Positions 33,633 to 44,737 of a stretch of DNA of 64,000 bases are shown piece by piece. Source of the stretch: Oegoconia quadripuncta (taxonomy: Eukaryota > Arthropoda > Insecta > Lepidoptera > Autostichidae); NCBI GenBank assembly GCA_949316235.1, contig OX438744.1, forward strand, positions 28,406,278 through 28,470,277, written 5' to 3'. The position numbers and the translations under genes are program-made. How positions within the stretch are numbered: position 1 is the stretch's first letter; each line of letters opens with the position of its first letter. The notes under the pieces were generated by a model, which saw only the letters and a program-made list of their open reading frames with translations, ran no database searches and had not been told where the DNA came from.

Positions 33633-34249
33633 CTTTCCAATCCACTAAATCAGAATCTAACTGTTCTAATATCGATTACACCTAATTAAATTTCCTATAA
33701 ATAGGGTAATGTTTTTATATTTTCTCAAGAGTCAATTTCAGATTTTTTTTATTCATATTAGTTTGACTGTACAAGAGTTAAATAAGAAATACTAGAAATT
33801 CAAAGTCTATTACACTTGTCAAAATCATGAGAGACTTGTCCTACGATATTGACAAAAGAACTTTATTACTTTTTGTTTGACAATGAACAATGGGTTAACC
33901 TTTCTAGTTCCTCAATTGTACATTACATTACATACATTGGAGATCTGTAGCACAGGTTTCGAACCAATTTCAAGACTCCAGTCTCTCACAAAGAAATTTG
34001 TTTCTGTATTTACCTAACATTACTATTTCACGATGTACCTATTTCTTTGTGGTGAGATAATAAATATTATTATTATTTAGAGTACCTAGTCTAGTACCTA
34101 AGTTTTGTTGTATGTAATTTTCCAAGATTTCTATGTTCTAACATGTAATTTTTCAAAATAAAAGCTAAGATTGTACACTAAAAATATTGTCTTAATTTAA
34201 AAGTTTGGGAGACAGATGAAAACAACACGAACAATTAGTTGAATTACCA
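33633..34249. other. Intergenic downstream of hsp90
   Basis: No gene seen. ATT repeats near 34060 look like a retroposon tail. Confidence 0.4.
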
Positions 34250-34259
34250 TTTATTTATT
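34250..34259 (-). terminator. hsp90 poly(A) signals
   Basis: Overlapping AATAAATAAA on the minus strand, about 120 bp past the hsp90 stop codon. Confidence 0.6.
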
Positions 34260-34379
34260 AATTTTAATGGAATTTGTTTGGAACTAAAATCAGTCTTTGG
34301 CTATTCACCAGTGCACGAACACGAAACATAACATTAAATATAAAACCATTACAACATGGTAAAATAAGATCTATGGGGC

Positions 34380-36533
34380 TTAATCTACTTCCTCCATTCG
34401 CGACGCGTCATCGGCATCACCTTCCAGAGGTGGCACATCTCCTGCGCTCGATTCCTCAATTTGAATTGGTTCATCTTCATCAATGCCAAGCCCAAGTTTG
34501 ATCATGCGGTATATACGGGCTGCATGTACCTGGGGCTCATCTAGGGTAAAGCCAGACGACAGAAGAGCAGTTTCATATAAGAGGATCACCAGATCCTTGA
34601 CAGCTTTGTCATTCTTGTCAACATCGGCCTTCTGCCTCAGTGTTTCTACAATGGAATGGTCTGGATTGACCTCCAAATGCTTCTTAGCAGCCATGTAGCC
34701 CATGGTAGAGGTGTCTCTGAGAGCCTGAGCCTTCATGATGCGCTCCATGTTAGCCGACCAGCCATACTGGGCTGTTACGATGCAACAAGGCGATTCTACA
34801 AGCCTGTTGGACACAACAACTTTCTCAACTTTGTTGTCTAGAATGTTCTTCATGACCTTGCAGAGGCCTTCAAACTTGACCTTGTCCTCTTCACGCTTCT
34901 TCTTCTCTTCCTCGTCTTCTGGTAGCTCGAGGCCCTCCTTTGTTACAGAGACCAGGGTCTTGCCATCATATTCCCTCATTTGTTGGACTACATACTCATC
35001 GATGGGCTCAGTCATGTACACAACTTCATAACCACGTTTCTTGACTCGCTCCACAAATGAAGAGTTGGCCACCTGGTCACGGTTTTCACCAGTGATGTAG
35101 TAGATGTGTTTCTGGTTCTCCTTCATGCGGGAGACATACTCCTTGAGGGAGCAAGCCTCATCACCTGAAGCAGACGTGTGGTAGCGGAGCAAATCGGCCA
35201 ACTTCGATCGGTTCTGGGAATCCTCGTGGATACCAAGTTTCAGGTTCTTACTGAACTGTTCATAATACTTCTTGTAATTCTCCTTGTCCTCAGCCAGCTC
35301 CTCGAAGAGCTCTAAGCATTTCTTAACTAAATTCTTCCTAATTACTTTGAGAATCTTATTCTGTTGGAGCATTTCACGGGAAATGTTGAGGGGCAAGTCT
35401 TCACTGTCGACCACACCCTTGATGAAGTTCAGGTATTCAGGGATCAAATCTTCGCAGTTGTCCATGATGAAGACACGGCGGACATACAGTTTGATATTGT
35501 TCTTACGTTTCTTATTTTCGAAGAGGTCAAAGGGAGCTCTGCGTGGCACGAATAAGAGAGCTCGGAACTCAAGTTGACCCTCAACCGAGAAGTGTTTAAC
35601 GGCAAGATGGTCTTCCCAATCATTGGTTAGGGATTTGTAGAAATCTCCATACTCTTCCTGTGTGATGTCGTCAGCATTTCTAGTCCAGATAGGCTTAGTT
35701 TTGTTAAGCTCCTCATCTTCAGTGTATTTTTCCTTAATGGTCTTCTTTTTCTTCTTCTTATCTTTATTATCCTCATCTTCATCCTCTCCGACATCCTCAA
35801 TCTTAGGTTTATCATCCTCTTTGTCCTCCTCCTTCTTTTCCTCCTCGGCTTCGTCATCGGAGAGCTCCTTTTCACGTTCCTTCTCAACAACAAGCTTGAT
35901 AGGGTAGCCAATGAACTGGGAATGCTTCTTAACGATTTCCTTGACCTTATGCTCTTCTAAATACTCGGCTAGATCCTCTTTGATGTGGAGGACGATCATG
36001 GTGCCTCGGCCGAGTGGCTCGCCGTGGTCTGGGCGGACGGTAAACGAGCCGCCAGCGGCGGATTCCCACATATATTGCTCATCGTCATTGTGCTTAGAGT
36101 GGACAGTGACTCGGTCAGCTACCAGATAACAGGAGTAGAAACCCACGCCAAATTGACCAATCATGGAGATATCAGCGCCCGCCTGCAGCGCTTCCATGAA
36201 CGCCTTGGTACCAGATTTGGCGATGGTGCCAAGATTGTTCACCAAATCTGCCTTAGTCATGCCAATGCCGGTATCAATGATAGTAAGCGTACCTTCACTT
36301 TTGTTCGGTATAATTTTGATGTACAACTCCTTGCCGCTGTCGAGCTTGGACGGGTCAGTGAGAGATTCATACCGGATCTTATCCAATGCGTCGGAGGAGT
36401 TGGAAATCAGCTCACGAAGGAAGATCTCTTTGTTCGAGTAGAACGTGTTAATGATCAATGACATAAGCTGGGCGATCTCCGCCTGGAAAGCGAAGGTTTC
36501 CACTTCGGCGGTGGTCTGCATTTCTTCCGGCAT
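34380..36533 (-). CDS. hsp90: Heat shock protein 90 (cytosolic Hsp83 type), single open exon
   Basis: Dimeric ATP-dependent chaperone of the cytosol that completes folding of kinases, steroid-type receptors and other clients received from Hsp70. The N-terminal GHKL ATPase is intact: E41 and N45 ([18 protein letters not shown]), D87 ([10 protein letters not shown]) and the lid/glycine segment GQFGVGFYS (126-134). A long charged linker covers about 217-268 (acidic runs, then KKKKKK). In the middle domain, R386 (NISREML) is the arginine that contacts the ATP phosphate. The C-terminus is MEEVD, the TPR-docking tail. There is no ER signal or KDEL, so it is not Grp94, and no mitochondrial signal, so not TRAP1. 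717 aa is the usual insect length. The CDS has no intron and no lesion. It shares orientation with hsp70, 12 kb downstream. Confidence 0.98.
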   Translation of the reverse strand: MPEEMQTTAEVETFAFQAEIAQLMSLIINTFYSNKEIFLRELISNSSDALDKIRYESLTDPSKLDSGKELYIKIIPNKSEGTLTIIDTGIGMTKADLVNNLGTIAKSGTKAFMEALQAGADISMIGQFGVGFYSCYLVADRVTVHSKHNDDEQYMWESAAGGSFTVRPDHGEPLGRGTMIVLHIKEDLAEYLEEHKVKEIVKKHSQFIGYPIKLVVEKEREKELSDDEAEEEKKEEDKEDDKPKIEDVGEDEDEDNKDKKKKKKTIKEKYTEDEELNKTKPIWTRNADDITQEEYGDFYKSLTNDWEDHLAVKHFSVEGQLEFRALLFVPRRAPFDLFENKKRKNNIKLYVRRVFIMDNCEDLIPEYLNFIKGVVDSEDLPLNISREMLQQNKILKVIRKNLVKKCLELFEELAEDKENYKKYYEQFSKNLKLGIHEDSQNRSKLADLLRYHTSASGDEACSLKEYVSRMKENQKHIYYITGENRDQVANSSFVERVKKRGYEVVYMTEPIDEYVVQQMREYDGKTLVSVTKEGLELPEDEEEKKKREEDKVKFEGLCKVMKNILDNKVEKVVVSNRLVESPCCIVTAQYGWSANMERIMKAQALRDTSTMGYMAAKKHLEVNPDHSIVETLRQKADVDKNDKAVKDLVILLYETALLSSGFTLDEPQVHAARIYRMIKLGLGIDEDEPIQIEESSAGDVPPLEGDADDASRMEEVD

Positions 36534-36675
36534 GTTGGCTGGTTCAATTTTCTTTCTTGAAACACAAACTGTTCACGGTTTGAAGAAGCGAACACGTGTT
36601 TTAACACAGTGAGCAATACACAACGCTCTCTTTCAGAATTTTCTCAAATGACGCCGGGCGCGACCTGTCAATTCG

Positions 36676-36683
36676 CTTATATA
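36676..36683 (-). promoter_or_regulatory. hsp90 TATA box
   Basis: TATATAAG on the minus strand, 143 bp before the ATG; start expected near 36650, 5' UTR about 115 nt. A 5' UTR intron is therefore not needed. Confidence 0.75.
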
Positions 36684-36716
36684 GTTTTGCAGCTCGCACG
36701 ACATCTATCTACGAGT

Positions 36717-36731
36717 AGAAAATTCTGGATT
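36717..36731 (-). promoter_or_regulatory. hsp90 heat shock element
   Basis: GAAaaTTCtgGAt (GAA 36718-36720, TTC 36723-36725, GAT 36728-36730), about 35 bp upstream of the TATA box. Confidence 0.75.
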
Positions 36732-36858
36732 TGGCGCGCTGTACGCCAGAGGTACCGCGCTGTCGGTTCAATATTATAATGGATTGTTAGCACTGCGCAA
36801 ATCTGTTCCACAAATTATAAAGAAAATATTTTTAAATATAATAGCTCTATGCTTTCTT

Positions 36859-36956
36859 TATCTGTAGAAATTACGCTGCAGAATGATGTACATTATACTA
36901 CTTAGTCATAGACTATCTGTAGAAATTACGCTGCAGAATGATGTACATTATACTAC
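36859..36956. repeat. Perfect 43-bp direct repeat, period 55
   Basis: TATCTGTAGAAATTACGCTG...ATTATACTAC occurs at 36859-36901 and again at 36914-36956 without a difference, 180 bp upstream of the hsp90 TATA. Confidence 0.9.
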
Positions 36957-37699
36957 ATATGACTAACTAGGTTTTGTTTCACAATATTTCTTCATATAGT
37001 CATTCGTCATTGTACTCCTGAGTACTTGCGAAGGTACATATAACATACATATAGGTAAATAGAGGTAATTACTATATATTATACCTTAACATTAACAAGA
37101 AAATTACTTTTTTAATAATTTTCTGTTAAGGTAAAAAAAATTCTACCGCATAAATATTCATGAAACATGTTATTTTATTAAATGAACCTCATGCAAGTTT
37201 CATAATAGAGAGCATAGTATTTATGTAACGAAATTACATAGTTGAAACTTCAATCATTTTGCAGATAATATACTTTTTCCGAACAAACAGTTTTACAGAA
37301 CCTAAAATACTTATCATTTTTAACATCTTTTAAGGGATATTGCCAATAGAAAGTTAGAAATTCATCATTTCGCTAACCGTTTTTGAAGTTGAAGTATAAC
37401 TGCTTATAATTTAAGTAATTTTTAAGTAAATCAAAATGAAAAGGCAAGCGCAAAGGCGAATAGTTGTGCACTTCGTGGTACTCCTTATTCTTTGTATTTT
37501 ATTTTTTGTTTGCTTGTATGCAGTGACATGATAAATAGTTACTGATTGTATAAATTCCATAGTGTAAAAATTATATTAAACATATCTTTGCTATGATTAA
37601 ACTTTAATCGCTATTATTAAAAATGCATCTTTATATACCTAAAAATGAAATGGTGTTGAAAGAATAATACTTCCCTTGGATACCATTGCATCAGAAACC
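36957..37699. other. Intergenic, nothing recognised
   Basis: AT-rich sequence upstream of hsp90 with no exon or familiar repeat. Confidence 0.4.
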
Positions 37700-37855
37700 G
37701 TAAGATTGTGGAATTTCGATAAGAGAGTAGAAAAAACATTTTTTAGACATAATCCGGGATAAGTCCGCCTTTGTACTTAATTTTAATTTAGGTAGAATGA
37801 CTTTGTAAATTTTATAAAGTACAATAAAGCGTTTACAAACAAACAAACAAATCCG
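37700..37855 (+). mobile_element. LINE 3' UTR fragment
   Basis: GGGATAAGTCCGCCTTTGTA, CTTAATTT and AAGTACAATAAAGCGTTTAC with a CAAA tail; same terminus as 53930-54040 and, reversed, 39480. Confidence 0.75.
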
Positions 37856-38576
37856 CTTTTTAAGAGTGTAGAGGATGTAATTATTATTAGTAATAGTACC
37901 TATGATATCAAGGGATCTTGACAGTGGTCTATGCCAAATTGGCCTACCGGCCAATACCGATCAACCCACGTATTTTGAAGAGATACAACATTTGTATGTA
38001 AGTACAGGTGAGAATTCTTGTCTATGTCGGACCGATAAAAAAGTCGCAACATTTGTATTTTTAAGGCCTCAATCGATTGAATAAACTAATAAAAAGGAAC
38101 TATCATTACTACTTCACCCTGACAGGGTATGTGCATGAGAACTATACTATAATTACTGTTATTAACATAAGTATTGTGTACATGTTGCAGTTATAATAAA
38201 TAAATAAATCATTATAAAGCATTGTGATATTCTAAATTAAATGTGACTTACTTTTTCAATAGTTTTTTTTAAGCTAAAACTATGGAGAGATATGTAAAAA
38301 ACTGTGAATGTAAATTTCTTATCTTTGGAAACAAAGTCAACTTCGACAGTAATTATTTATTTATAAAAAATAGCAAAGTAAACCAAGCAATTCTTATATT
38401 ATGTTATTATATTCTTACATTTATAAAACCTATTCTTATATTTAGGGTAGAATAGAATACTTCTTATGTTTATAACACATTGTGCTGTTGAGATAGATGC
38501 ATTTGGTACTCTGACGCCATGGAAGAATTATAAAAAAAACTCTCTAACGTATGTATTATTAAGATATGTAATGTTT
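37856..38576. other. Intergenic, nothing recognised
   Basis: AT-rich; no trusted ORF. Confidence 0.35.
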
Positions 38577-38651
38577 TTAGAAGAAAGCAATGGCGGTTAC
38601 TCCTCCGACAAGTGTAGCTGTTAAATTAGAAGAAGTAATGTATTTTAGCAT
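38577..38651 (-). CDS. Candidate small ORF (24 aa) under an HSE/TATA promoter
   Basis: On the minus strand a TATA box (38736-38742) and a six-pentamer heat shock element (38842-38871) precede a leader ending CAACAAAATG, an excellent insect start context. The frame encodes 24 residues starting MLKYITSSNLTATLVG and ending in a hydrophobic AIAFF before TAA. The C-terminal half is hydrophobic enough to enter a membrane. Nothing identifies the peptide. Alternatives: the CTAAT...TTTAACAG inside it is a good splice acceptor, so this could be a 3' exon. A plus-strand 32-codon ATG frame overlaps (38590-38688). The heat-responsive promoter is much firmer than the peptide. Confidence 0.3.
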   Translation of the reverse strand: MLKYITSSNLTATLVGGVTAIAFF

Positions 38652-38735
38652 TTTGTTGTCGTTGTTGTGTGACCAAAATCCACTCTAATATATTTTATTT
38701 TCGTACTAAGTGTAAAACTACAGAAACCAACATCA

Positions 38736-38742
38736 TTTTATA
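38736..38742 (-). promoter_or_regulatory. TATA box of the orphan heat-shock unit
   Basis: TATAAAA on the minus strand, 100 bp below the HSE cluster and about 85 bp above the small ORF start. Confidence 0.45.
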
Positions 38743-38841
38743 AATTGACCAAGCCGACAAAGGTTTCCGATTCCCCACTCAATATAATGGTTCTGCTACT
38801 CGCCACTTGACGTCACCACATGCGCAATCCGGTAATTTCAT

Positions 38842-38871
38842 AGAAACTTCGAGATCATTCTAGAAACTTCT
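38842..38871. promoter_or_regulatory. Strong heat shock element, six contiguous pentamers
   Basis: GAA 38843, TTC 38848, GAT 38853, TTC 38858, GAA 38863, TTC 38868: exact 5-bp phase with a single mismatched unit. This is a better HSF site by eye than those at hsp70 or hsp90. It lies 2.3 kb upstream of hsp90, so it could be a distal enhancer for hsp90 or a promoter element of its own unit. Confidence 0.85.
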
Positions 38872-39026
38872 ACAGAATTGTTATGACTATACTCATTTCT
38901 GTAAGAAACTTATTGAAAATAATACCTCAAATAATACACAACGATCTATTAAGTGTTTTAAAATTTTTAAAATAATATATTTCATTCAAAATATTTGTTA
39001 ATTACGAAGTTTCCCCTGTTTATCTC

Positions 39027-39202
39027 GAAGGTTCTTTGACTTTCCGGTGGTTAGTACTGCTCCTCGCCGCTAATGGCGCTGGCTACATCCGCTTGCTTGC
39101 GCTTTTGCAGTTTCCGAGAGGGGTGGGGTTTGGTCGGCCTCTATCTATAGTACGGACTGTATTCTATTGATTTTATCACCACCACGTGTTGGTTTTCTAG
39201 AA
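39027..39202. promoter_or_regulatory. Additional HSE-like sites in a GC-rich block
   Basis: GAAggTTCttTGActTTC (39027-39044; third unit imperfect) and TTCtaGAA (39195-39202) flank a GC-rich block (39045-39150) that stands out from the AT-rich surroundings. Together with 38842-38871 this looks like a 350-bp regulatory region. Confidence 0.5.
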
Positions 39203-39479
39203 ATCTGTATATGAAATGGATGCAAGTAAATTATGTTATAATATAACATTATATTATACAGAAAAAGATTACATAACTTTATAATATAATTGTTGCTAGA
39301 TCAAAAAGAGATCTTGAATTTAATTAAAGTGTACATAAATATCAAGTTAGGTTCTAACTGATTCATTAATTTTACCTACGTTGATTTTATTAAATTTCCA
39401 TGAAACATTTATAACTATAAATTAAAATTTTTAAATCCCTGAGTAATAGACCAAACCCACTGTGTTAAAGGCTAAATAT

Positions 39480-39860
39480 TGTTTGTTTGTTTGTATACGC
39501 TTTATTGTACAAAAAGGCAATACCTACATTAATTTTGCATTGAAACATAAATTGAGTACAACGGCGGACTTATCCCAAAGAGGGATTTCTTCCAGTCAAC
39601 CAAATATATTCGAAACGGGTTAACCTATTTCCAACAAACAGGCTAAGGTCGTCAAAGGTGCAGCTGTCAGGACACGCGGGGCAAGACAATAGGTACGTGA
39701 TCCATTGTCTGTGGGGAGACTCCGCACTAGCATCGATCACTCCCGCCATCGGAGAAGCCCCACCTGCACAGATTATCTTTGCTGCGGCCAACCTGAGTTC
39801 GAAGCCGATTTAAGGATTTCCATGTTGGCCATGGCAAATCGTGTCCAGGAGGAAGAGACT
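39480..39860 (-). mobile_element. LINE ORF2 C-terminus and 3' UTR
   Basis: The minus strand reads SPHRQWITYLLSCPACPDSC, then FDDLSLFVGN with frameshifts upstream, and a 3' UTR with GGAAGAAATCCCTCTTTGGG and ACAATAAAGCGTATAC. Dead copy. Confidence 0.75.
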
Positions 39861-40214
39861 GTATTGTTTACATTAATTTTGATGTAGGTAGGTACGTACC
39901 TAAGCTGAATAAATATATTCGTCTTTCAGTCTGTCGCCACAGCGACTTCAGTCACAGCATTGTAATTTTAGGACAATCGTTCAACTTTAATTAGTTTGTG
40001 ATGCCCACCGTAAATGGTTAAATGTCCTGCATTGACCTTTCACAGAGTTATCCCCCTTACTCAAACAGAATTGTGCTAACATTATAAATAATAGGTACCT
40101 ACCTGAACACGTTGAATACATTACCCTCCTTTTAGCATAGAATAAATAATAGTCAAAGGACTATTATTTGATAATAAAATAATAAAAAGTAGTCTGGGCA
40201 TAGTTGACATCACT

Positions 40215-40325
40215 GTCGAATTCAAATTCAATAAAGTTTTATTTCGTAAGTTATTATAAGAATAACATTTGAAATCGTCATGACGTGCAATTTTCGTTCA
40301 TTCACGAGGCAGGCTCTTTTTAAAT
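40215..40325 (-). mobile_element. LINE 3' UTR tail
   Basis: TTTTATTTCGTAAGTTATTA, TAAGAATAACATTTGAAATC and GTCATGACG match 40915-41062, the reverse of 11705. Confidence 0.65.
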
Positions 40326-40914
40326 AAGTAGGTAGGTAGGTATTTATACAATTTATGAATCGACAAAGTAAAATAAAAATAAGAATTTAGTATAGATAGG
40401 TACAGAATATTGCCGAACGGTACATGTCCAAGCATTCTTATCATCTAGCTAGATAGTCAGAAATTTTATAATACCCTTTGGCACATACTTTTCGTTTAAT
40501 GGTTGTTTTAAATTTATTTATAGGGAAATTTTGAATGTCTACCGTGCGCGACCGGTCTGTGTACGTTCCTAACCTATAAATTGAAAATAGAAATGAAACT
40601 ATGTATACCTACGCCTTAGCAATCTTATCATTCCATTGACTAATACAATGTGAGTAACCGGCATAGATAATATACTTAAATATCAATGCGTAGTATAGTA
40701 TTATACACTTAAGTAGGTACCTACCTATTTAGGTAGTAACCACACCAGTAATGAGGGTTAGGTAAGGTATACCTACCTACCTGCCTAAGATTACTAAGTT
40801 TTAGTTCAGGAATCATGTTATACCTAGGTACCTAGATCGTTAATCTAGGTAGGTAGGTACGTAGCTATAATGTATGACAAGATTCCTAAAAATAAGAAAC
40901 CTGCCAACAAAATC

Positions 40915-41062
40915 AAATCAAATCAAAAATGGTTTATTTCGTAAGTTATAAGAATAACATTTGAATTCGTCATGACATACCTACAGTCATCCCTGCATTC
41001 ACTAGGCTGTCTCCCCAGAGAAGAACGAGCAAGAAACTCTGGGGTTGCTCTTTTTAAATAAG
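40915..41062 (-). mobile_element. LINE 3' UTR tail
   Basis: Begins with an AATCAAATCAAATC tail; then TTTATTTCGTAAGTTATAAG, AGAAGAACGAGCAAGAAACT and CTGGGGTTGCTC. Confidence 0.75.
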
Positions 41063-41874
41063 TCTTTAAAAAATTGTATATTTAAAAAAATTATGTACCT
41101 ATACCTACGTACTAATTATAGGCACCTATGTATGAAAAATCATATACTTAGTAGGTACAATAATAAAAATGTTGTCAATGTTCTCGAACCCAACCAAAAA
41201 ACTAGAATTTTAGAATATGGTGCTGGGATTTGGGTTTCTCATTCTGGCAAGCCTATTTCTGGTCCTCCGCCAGATTTTTAAACTCAACTATCAGGACAAA
41301 GGTCTTCCGGCACGCGTACTACCTACCTACGTTGGTACCTACCTACCTAACAGTGGCGGTCATCATCTCAGCCCGCAAACAACCCACCCACTGCAGGGAT
41401 ATAGTTTTTGCCGTTACCAATCAATGTCCTTCTATTTTAAAAAATAATTTGTATATAATTAGAGGAAGTAATTTTCTTCGAATTTCAAAAAGTAACAAAC
41501 ACGTGTTCTTCCTTATTTGTTAAAATCTGGACTCTGGACATCTTTTGAAATAACAGGACAATCCAGCCAAGTTCGCATAGCCAGCAGTCCACTCTATAAC
41601 CATACATTAGGTAGGTAGGCCAGTTATCAATTATCTGGGTTGATTACGTCATTTTGTATAAGTACACGTGGTTTGAAATAGGTACATAAATTTTACTTAG
41701 GTAGGTATAAATTACTCACTATAAATTAGTAAGCTTAGTACCTATAACCTAGGGCCATTGCCAGCTTCAAGGCCGAGCAAAATACAGGGTTAATAACCTG
41801 TTTGAACTACTAGTAGTGACATCTAGGAGTTACCTATTACGTAGAGGTTTCCAGAAAGGCAAGTCAGGCTCATC

Positions 41875-42075
41875 ATGGACGGAGGAAAAATACAGCTATC
41901 ACGATTTGACAAATGTGACACACATTATTTAAATAGATTCTATGTTCGGAAAAGCGAGTTTGCTTGTATTTCACAATATGAATTATATTATGCTATTACA
42001 AGAGAATTAAAAAAAAAACAGAATGCCGTTTTTCGTTCTATATTGGGGTTCGAAATGTCCGAAAAATGGTGGTAG
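41875..42075 (+). CDS. Unrecognised 66-codon ATG frame, possible exon
   Basis: Begins MDGGKIQLSRFDKCDTHY and ends SILGFEMSEKWW at TAG within a donor-like GGTAG|GTAGGT. Composition is protein-like but no domain is visible, and the region is rich in GGTAGGT strings, so the donor match is weak evidence. May be chance. Confidence 0.18.
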   Translation: MDGGKIQLSRFDKCDTHYLNRFYVRKSEFACISQYELYYAITRELKKKQNAVFRSILGFEMSEKWW

Positions 42076-42570
42076 GTAGGTTTATGGAATAACAATAGAT
42101 TACTTACATAATTACCGGACAATTTCATGAAAATAAGTTATTAGTTTTTTCACTTTCGTGCTAAGTGCGACATCTAGTGACAAGGAGTATTAAGAAAATG
42201 AGGCATTTCTTCTGAATATAATACATAGATGGCGCAGTTATCAAAAATGCTAATAAATTTTTAGTTCTATTCGGATGTTCAGTGTTTTATTTTATTCCGA
42301 TTTCAAAAATTTCAAAACGAGCGTGAATAAAACCTAGTAGCTCTTACAACGAGTGATTAGCACGTACCGTACCTACCTACGTAGGTACCTACACGGCCGT
42401 ACCTCAGTAATTTGCAATTTTTACTAATTAGGTACCTAGCTACCTACTTGCTTTAGTTCGTAATACAGCTAAACACCTAATGATTTTAATGACAGTGGTG
42501 GCGATCTGTTTTAATTTACTTAATATTGAGTTTTATTATTCCAGGAAGAAAGCGTGAGTAGGTAGGTAGG

Positions 42571-43317
42571 TTAAAGCTGGTTTTAGTTTAGTTTGAAGAA
42601 GTTACATCATAATGGACACCATTAGTAAGGATTCTAAAGTAATAAGTTGTGCCAAATAGCATAAAGAATAGGTAACCTATTAAAAATTGAAATTGTTGTA
42701 TTGAAACATTGTGAATCTTGTGGCCTTATTATTTTCTCACACAATAATACACCACCGATGAATGTTGCTATAAAGATTACTCCAGGCGTTACATAAGCGA
42801 CTTTTTTTAAACTCTACGAAACACATAATAAACAAAGTAATAGAGCCATAATTTATAGACATATAGATCACTAGATAGATAGAAAATCGGGTTACTTGAG
42901 GTTTTTATTTTTTTACTCGTTTATTTTAGTATAAAACTAACAAGTATTGTACCATATTACAATCCTGATTAAATGCGTCAACTTTTAATGGCACTTGCCA
43001 AGGCGCTCTAGTACATTTTTTTTAAAGGAGGGCCTTTCAAAGTCGACAACTTTTGAAAATTTTAAATTCACAAATAGTCTTAATTCTAGGAAACTTGGGG
43101 CAAAAAAAGTTTAAATGAACAGAAATAAGAACAATTAACCACAATAACCGAAAAATGGTTACAGTTTGACCAAGTTTTTAGGTTTTTCTTAAATGCCCAT
43201 AATTTTCAAACTGCATGGGATAGATTTTTTTTCACATTTTTTTCATGATGGATAAAATCAATCCTGTCGCCCCGTTTGACGTTGGTTCTGGGACACCCTG
43301 TATGCGAAAGTTTGTGT
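42571..43317. other. Intergenic; foldback D remnant and a repeat terminus
   Basis: 42578-42625 (GGTTTTAGTTTAGTTTG, then TAATGGACACC) is related to foldback D. The stretch ends in TCTGGGACACCCTGTATGCG, a repeat border common in lepidopterans. No gene seen. Confidence 0.4.
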
Positions 43318-43472
43318 GTTTGTTACCTCTTCACGCCTCAAGGACTGGACAAATTTGAATGAAATTTGGTTGGTAGACAGATTAGGATCTGGATTAATTA
43401 TGCAAATTTTTTTGCTGAACCGATTTTGACGAAATCTTCCATGCGGGCGACGTCGCGAATGGAAAGCTAGTA
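43318..43472 (+). mobile_element. RTE-like 3' module
   Basis: ATGCGAAAGTTTGTGTGTTT, TGAATGAAATTTGGTTGGTA and GCGAATGGAAAGCTAGTATA. Confidence 0.65.
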
Positions 43473-43613
43473 TAATTATATACGTAACCGTGTGTGTGAC
43501 TACGACCTTATGTCTTCATCTAATCTGCTGCGGCATAGCTCCCTCCAATGATGTTATTAAGTTAATAACTACATAAGTCTTTAAAAACCAAAAAACTCGA
43601 CAACATATTTTGC

Positions 43614-43950
43614 AACCGCCTCCGTGGCTCAATGTAAACAACATTGGGGTTACGATTCGGAGGTCGCGGGTTCGCTCCCCAGCGGGGTACACGTTTAAGT
43701 ACTCGGTTTGGTTGGTGGTAGGGCATTTTAAATGTCCGCCTGGCTAGCTACCACCATCTTATCTAAGTCTGCCGCCAAGCAGCAATGTTAATAGCATTGT
43801 TGTGTTCCAGTTGTCAGAGATAAGGTAGCCAGTTCTCCAAATGTGTTGGGGTTTCCGGGTCAGTACGCTTCCACCTTCGACCTCATCTTCACTTAACATC
43901 AGGTGTGATTGAGGTCAAGTACCAACCTGTTGTGCATAAAAAAAAAACAC
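43614..43950 (+). mobile_element. SINE family S2, full length
   Basis: CCGCCTCCGTGGCTCAATGT through GTTCGCTCCCCAGCGGGGTA to GTTGTGCATAAAAAAAAA; very close to 33287-33632. Confidence 0.93.
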
Positions 43951-44204
43951 TTTTTATAAAGTTTCTTTCCAATTCCATAATACACTGCTAATATTTGAAG
44001 ACGCGATCATGTGAATACTTGGTATATTCTTAGATTAACATGATCTTTCATCTCTCTAACCTAAGGTGATTAATTACAAAAAAAAAACAATGAAACAGCA
44101 ATCCATGAGTGAATCTCGCTTCCGTATGTTTCTTTAGTGATTAATTTTCCTTCAAGTCTGTGATTCGAAGAGGTCTTTGCCAACAATGCTTGCTTATATT
44201 TTTT

Positions 44205-44250
44205 ACAATACAATACAAAATACACTTTATTGCACAACAGAAACGAAAAT
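44205..44250 (-). mobile_element. LINE tail
   Basis: AATACAATACAAAATACACT, TTATTGCACAACAG: reverse of a TGCAATAAAGTGTATT end, as at 62018. Confidence 0.6.
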
Positions 44251-44559
44251 ACAGTTAGTTTTTACGGTAAAATGAACCCTATGACACTCCGGATACCAAG
44301 ACGAATCTAACGACACCATGCATACAGAATGCGCCAAAAGAAACGGACATACATTATTTATGTACTTATATATGTGATATTTATTATTTATATTATATAG
44401 TTTACTAATAATCACGTGTAATTTTATAACTAAGTGTATTTCTGTATTCTAGTAGTGTATGTATGTAAATAACATATTATATTATATACCTATATGTATA
44501 GTATATTTGTCCTTCCATAATTGCACTTTTTGTTCACCGTCCCGCACAATGCTCTAACC

Positions 44560-44672
44560 ACCACTGAGGTTGCTTGAAGAGATCTCTATTAGAGATAAGC
44601 TCACCTTTGTACAATATTTCCGACTGATTGTCAACATGTTTTTTTTTTATGTGCAATAAAGAATACATTCGA
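44560..44672 (+). mobile_element. LINE 3' UTR tail
   Basis: GAAGAGATCTCTATTAGAGA, TAAGCTCACCTTTGTAC and TGTGCAATAAAGAATAC. Confidence 0.7.
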
Positions 44673-44737
44673 AAAACATCACCCCTCCTTTCTTAGGTCA
44701 TCGGGTAATAACAAAACTACACTCTATGTTGATTTTC

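Larger units (their letters stand above)
40325..42570. repeat. Region studded with TAGG/CCTA-type tetranucleotide motifs
   Basis: GGTAGGTA or TACCTACC strings occur many times on both strands (for example 40330, 40720, 40770, 40845, 41325, 41610, 42070, 42370, 42555), mostly two to four units at a time and separated by ordinary sequence. Confidence 0.7.

Noticed and set aside
34274..36461. Long frames on the plus strand across hsp90, including a serine-rich one opposite the charged linker
   Set aside because: Antisense readings of GAA/AAG-rich hsp90 codons; no independent start context or domain.
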